A stretch of DNA of 64,000 bases, from the NCBI GenBank assembly GCA_013397075.1, contig VWZS01010096.1:744001-808000 (forward strand), in the 5' to 3' direction. Under the pieces are notes generated by a model. The model ran no database searches, was not told the origin of the DNA, and worked only from the letters and a program-made list of their open reading frames with translations. The translations under genes were made by a program, and so were the position numbers. This document shows, piece by piece, positions 60,016 through 64,000 of this stretch; positions within the stretch are counted from its first letter, which is position 1, and every line of letters begins with the position of its first letter. The stretch comes from Rhabdornis inornatus (Eukaryota; Chordata; Aves; Passeriformes; Rhabdornithidae).

Positions 60016-61329
60016 ATTTCTTCTCCAGGCATGTCTGGGCTCTCTCCCCCTGAATTTCCGCTGTGGTAGTTAGCACGTTATTTATGGCATTTTTTTCCTA
60101 TTTTTTCAGTATGTACTAATATTGTAGGTTGCACAAGAATACTGGCTTTTCCATAGGGCTTCTTGTCATCCAAAAGCTGCTCATTTTTTCTTTCTCAGCC
60201 AGAACTGGCATCCCAGCCAACAGCAATAACTATGGTTCAGGTTTTTCTATGCTTCAAATGATTGTCGTTCACGTTTTCCATGTTTTGAAGCCCACCAAGG
60301 ACTGACTTGGAGCCTCAGCTGAGGGCTGGCTCACATTACCTCATCTAAGTCCCATTTTCTAACCAAGTTAAACTAAAAATGTTGTCTGAACCTCATCAAG
60401 ACACCAGGGCTGCCCTAACTTTCAGAGGAAGTCTTTAGTGAAAATGTTGAAAGCTCAGCTGAAAAAGACGGAGAAGAAATTCTCCTTGGTGAAAAGTCTC
60501 ATGGCTGGGATTTTTGAGGACAGACACTGTTTTCTGGCCACCTGTGTCTCATGCTGCCTGATGACTGTGGGCTGGGGAAGTCCCCACATCCCTGAAGAGG
60601 TCACCTCCATCTCTGGCCCCTCTGACACTGCTTGCTGCCTCAGGTCACAGTAAACCCTTAATTCAGGGAGCCACAATGTAGAAGTGGAATGTTTTTACTG
60701 GGGTTTTATTTTTTGCAGTCTGGAGGATAATCAAGGGTCCTCGGGTTTCTGTGGGAGTTGAAAGAAAGGACAGAGCAAACTGGCACTGTTCCCAGTCCAA
60801 AATGTTTTCACTAATTGCATGCAACCTTCCTTACAGGAGAGAGAGGCTGCAAATACCGCCGGCAGTTTAATTACCACTGCTGGTTCACGTTGGTTTTATT
60901 TATGCTGCGTGTGAGCAGCATGTGTGTGTGTGCAAGGTGGGATGCACAGGGAATCATGGACAGCTTGAGGCTTGATGGAGGGAGCTGAGGAGCACGTGTG
61001 TGTTTATTTGGGGGTGTGGAGCCTTTCCAAAGAGGTACCAGGTGGCTGCACCCCAACACCCATCACTGGTGTGGGTTGGGAAGGGGCGTGTAGGGGTGAG
61101 ACCTCTGGACTTCTGGGCCTATTTCCCAGAACTTGGCATAGCCAGCGCCCTGACTCAACTCTGAGCCCTGTGGTGGATCAGCTCCCCTCGCTGTCCTTCC
61201 CCTCCTTGAACACAAGGCGCTTCCTCCCCATCCCGAAGGGGGGAGAGAGCAGCACAGGAGGAATCCGACACGAGCAGGCTGATGGCTGCCGTCCCAGTGC
61301 AGGCTCAGCAAATGGGGCTTGTGATGGAT
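60016..61329. other. No gene recognised
   Basis: A short (TG)n lies at 60920-60932. Nothing else recognised. Confidence 0.4.
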
Positions 61330-61720
61330 GAATGTGCAGGGCAAGAAGTAATAAAATGGGCCCCAGTCATGTAATCTTCCATTAAAATGAAATGCATACC
61401 AGAAATGAGGCATTTCTGCAGCTTGTACCATCTCCCACGGAAGATCATGAATAAAAGAGGCAAGTGTACTGTTGACAGATGCCGGCATGCATAAAGGACA
61501 GTTCCTATAAAGGCAAAGCCCCGGCTAACAGATGGACTAAAGATGTGAGATGCAGGAAGATTTACCAGTCTAAATAATTCAAGGGAATGTCGTATGGGGA
61601 GGCAGTGCTGGAGAGGGGAGCCGGCAGAAGGTACAGATGGAAAGGCAGGCCAGGCCTTTCCCACAAACCCATTAAGAACGTCGCTTGTCTGAGTGACAGT
61701 ATGTCGCACAAGGCACCAGC
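61330..61720. promoter_or_regulatory. Candidate conserved regulatory block
   Basis: Repeat-free, with GAAGTAATAAAATGGGCCC, CATGTAATCTTCC, ATGAATAAAAG, GCCGGCATGCATAAAGG, TCTAAATAATTC and several CpGs in an AT-rich context (CGTCGCTTG, GTCGCAC). Retained CpGs in AT-rich DNA hint at constraint. Inference only. Confidence 0.33.
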
Positions 61721-62439
61721 AGAGATGGGTGGATTTGCCTCCAGCACTCCTTCTGCAAGGTCAGGAGAAGAGGTAATCTCAAAGGTTGCATCTATTTGAG
61801 GTTTGCCTCCTGCAGGGCTGCTTTCTCCAGCCTTCCTCCTCTCCCACCTCTTCTACTTCATCCCTTCTTCACCTGCTGCTGGGCAAAATGAGAGCACAGA
61901 AATGTTTCTGCGGCCACAAGCAGAAGGTAGATGTGGCAAAGGCATTCAGTGCTCCCATTGCTCTTCTGTGCCTTGCTCAGGTCCCTAACATCCTTTGGAC
62001 TTGGAAAGGGCCTGGGGGCTAGTGCTGAGTGCCCTGTGCCCATCGAGAGGCACTGGTGGGGCATTTGGGGGCTTTACAGAGCTTGGCGGAGAGACGTGGC
62101 TGTTGTGTGATGTTTCCATGCCCTGGCAATGGCAGCTGGAAAAATTTTGTGAATCTCCCTGGCCATTAATAGGAAGTCTGAGAAGGGCTGGCTGAAGCAT
62201 TGCAGCATGTTGGGAGGGTTTTGGCAACACGGGATGCAGGGATAAGCTGATGTAGGGAACGGCACAGAGGACGGGGCATCGTGGTGGCTGAGAGCAGGGC
62301 AGGGGATGCCCAGGGCCCCTCTCCCGCTGTTCCCTGGGAGCCTGGGGTTGGCTTTGGCGAACATTTTGGGAGAAGAGGGAGGATAAAGGGCAAGATGCAG
62401 AGGGTTAGATAGAAGTCACTGGCAGCTGCTTGGCAGAGA
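61721..62439. other. No gene recognised
   Basis: Nothing recognised. Confidence 0.4.
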
Positions 62440-62600
62440 TTGTGCGCGCTCTCCGCTCAGAGAGGACGCCTTCCCCGGGCTCGTCAGCCGTCTGCAGCAC
62501 GGCGATTAATCATTGGTGTCAGAATCCCTAATCCTATTCAATGGAAAACAAACAGCGCGGCATCCAGCCCTGTGCTGAGCCCAAGCAATTAGCATGTTTA
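62440..62600. promoter_or_regulatory. Candidate conserved regulatory block
   Basis: GGCGATTAATCATTGG, CCCTAATCCTATTC (a bicoid-type TAATCC core) and CAATGGAAAACAAACAGC, with several retained CpGs. Inference only. Confidence 0.25.
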
Positions 62601-63425
62601 CATGGGCTGGGGAAGCTCAACAAAGAGTGGCCAACGGGGGCCACGGGAAATGAACCCTTGTCAGCCCCTGATGTTCCGAGTGCCTGGGATCCCCAGGCTC
62701 TGACTCAGGCCCAGGCTTGGAAACGTGGCTCGAAGCAGTTGGATGCAGCTACTTGCCACCAAAAAATGATTTTTCTCCATCAGGGCTCAGGTGTCTGTGA
62801 GTGTGGGCAGCTGCCGAGGTAGGGGGATGTGTCTGGTATGGATGGTCAGCTGGGGAAACAGAGATCTGGAGGAGATTAGGGGTTTGCTCCTGCTTAGGCT
62901 TTGACTCAGTAACAGAAATAGCAGCCAAAGCCTTTGCAATTCCAGCAAACCCAGCCCTGATGCCAACCCCTTGCCCCTATTCCTCTCAGGGCCTCCCCGC
63001 TGGAGCTTCATCTCTCTGGCTGGAAGTATTTTGATGCCTTTGGGCTCTGGGTTAGGACTGGGCTCTGCAGGGCCAGGTAGGTGCAGGACCAGCATACCTG
63101 GTGTGCTGGCCCTGTCCCTGGGGGACTCAGGTCCCTCACATAGGCTCCAAGGAGGTTTGAGAGGTGGGTTGCAAGGAAAGATGCAGGACTAAGCAGACAT
63201 ATCTGTCCTTTGTGTGTGTCCCCAGGGCCTTGCAGCAGCCACCTCAGATGAAAACGTTTCCCAAAACCTAGAGAAACAAGAAGCTTCCTCAAAGTGGATG
63301 GAGATGCTGCACGGACTGCCCTGCCTGAGCATCTCTGCCCTGCTCTGGGTTATTTAACTGGTTTCTGCAAACACAATTTCAAGCAGCAAAACAAGGTGAG
63401 CAAGACATAACCTTTGTTTCTGCAG
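62601..63425. other. No gene recognised
   Basis: Acceptor-like CCTTTGTGTGTGTCCCCAG at about 63206-63226 and donor-like AAG|GTGAGC at 63396 occur, but no open exon chain links them. Confidence 0.4.
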
Positions 63426-63446
63426 GACCTACCAGAAGCTGACAAT
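63426..63446 (+). other. Possible 21-nt microexon
   Basis: GACCTACCAGAAGCTGACAAT (reading DLPEADN in frame 0) lies between a good acceptor (CATAACCTTTGTTTCTGCAG, with a plausible branch A) and a strong donor (GTGAGT). Its length is a multiple of three, as in neural microexons. No neighbours are recognised; chance is the default explanation. Confidence 0.18.
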
Positions 63447-63650
63447 GTGAGTATGTGGGCAATGGGAAAAACAGTTTATGTTTTAAGCTTCACGTGACCT
63501 CTGGAGCTTCTGGGCTTTGGAAGGTGAGAGCGAGGCAATCCTCACAAGCACTTGATCCCTCTTGAAGTGAAGGGGCTTTCCTGGGTACACAGCTTTCCCC
63601 CTTCCCTCCCAGAAGTGTATCTGATTTTTGGGGGTGGGAAAAAAAAGAGG

Positions 63651-63896
63651 ATTGATTCAAATAAAAATGTATTTGTACGAGAAAAATTATTTCCTTCCAT
63701 GAGTAAACACATAGTTTGAGGCAAATTTATGGCTTTGGCCTGGTCATTAATATCTGGTTGTCAAAAAGTATTGGTTTGAACAAAAATATGTTGTAATAAA
63801 AATGCATTGTTTTGAAGAAATTTATTGTCCCCATGAAAACCTATTCAATTCAGAAAGATATGTTGATTTCAATAAAAATCTATTTGTTTTAAGAGA
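63651..63896. repeat. Degenerate AT-rich direct repeats
   Basis: Three diverged copies of a unit with core ATAAAAATnnATTTGT (near 63660, 63795 and 63870), two preceded by TTGATT and two followed by a similar AAATTATT...CCATGA segment. An old minisatellite or decayed tandem duplication. Confidence 0.55.
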
Positions 63897-64000
63897 CAGA
63901 GAGAGGGAAGTTGCACTCAGCTGAGAACCAGGGGCTTCTCTCGGTACAGATCTCTCTGCAGTCCCTTGGCTATTAGGATGGAGAAAGCTGGAAAATCAAC

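Noticed and set aside
61975..62060. Possible CR1 fragment
   Set aside because: Similarity limited to a few short words; no consistent order.
1..64000. tRNA, rRNA, known microRNA, CRISPR or bacterial features
   Set aside because: I looked for tRNA B-box words, familiar microRNA seeds and regularly spaced repeats and found none convincing; the sequence is vertebrate nuclear DNA.

Overview
This window looks like nuclear DNA from a bird, most likely a songbird (passerine). The evidence is a set of CR1 (chicken-repeat-1) LINE tails plus several long terminal repeats (LTRs) of types I recognise from songbird genomes. Three of these LTRs are complete and flanked by exact 5-bp target-site duplications. 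The DNA is otherwise single-copy-looking, with moderate GC content and only short microsatellites. I cannot name the species or chromosome.

I find no protein-coding gene that I can support. Both strands have only short open frames, typical of chance in vertebrate non-coding DNA. The longest, on the minus strand near 15.9-16.75 kb, begins at a non-ATG codon and has no recognisable domain. The window is best read as intergenic or intronic sequence. A few splice-site-bounded segments (10763-10777, 26872-26988, 63426-63446) and one CpG-dense minus-strand open frame (59590-60015) are listed as weak exon candidates only.

Layout: 0-12.5 kb holds a CA/TA microsatellite, four CR1 tails and a solo LTR (5343-5839). 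From 12.5 to 17.5 kb there is an LTR followed by a tRNA-Met-type primer-binding site (12563-13188), a shorter LTR remnant (about 14410-14612) and a 663-bp solo LTR (16764-17426). From 18.7 to 32.6 kb there are few repeats; an AT-rich block full of homeodomain-type sites (27478-28000) stands out. A GATG microsatellite and a second, related solo LTR in opposite orientation lie at 32.6-33.5 kb. From 33.8 to 62.6 kb many blocks look like ancient non-coding regulatory sequence (TAAT/ATTA clusters, an 18-bp palindrome at 35407-35424). They are interrupted by one more LTR (47803-48241), a three-unit telomere-like repeat, a CpG-rich patch (51430-51690) and two small CR1 tails. A degenerate repeat cluster closes the window.

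Together this suggests a gene-poor regulatory landscape, as often flanks developmental regulators, with young-to-old ERV insertions. The regulatory reading is inference and depends on cross-species alignment. I did not find a new multi-gene system.
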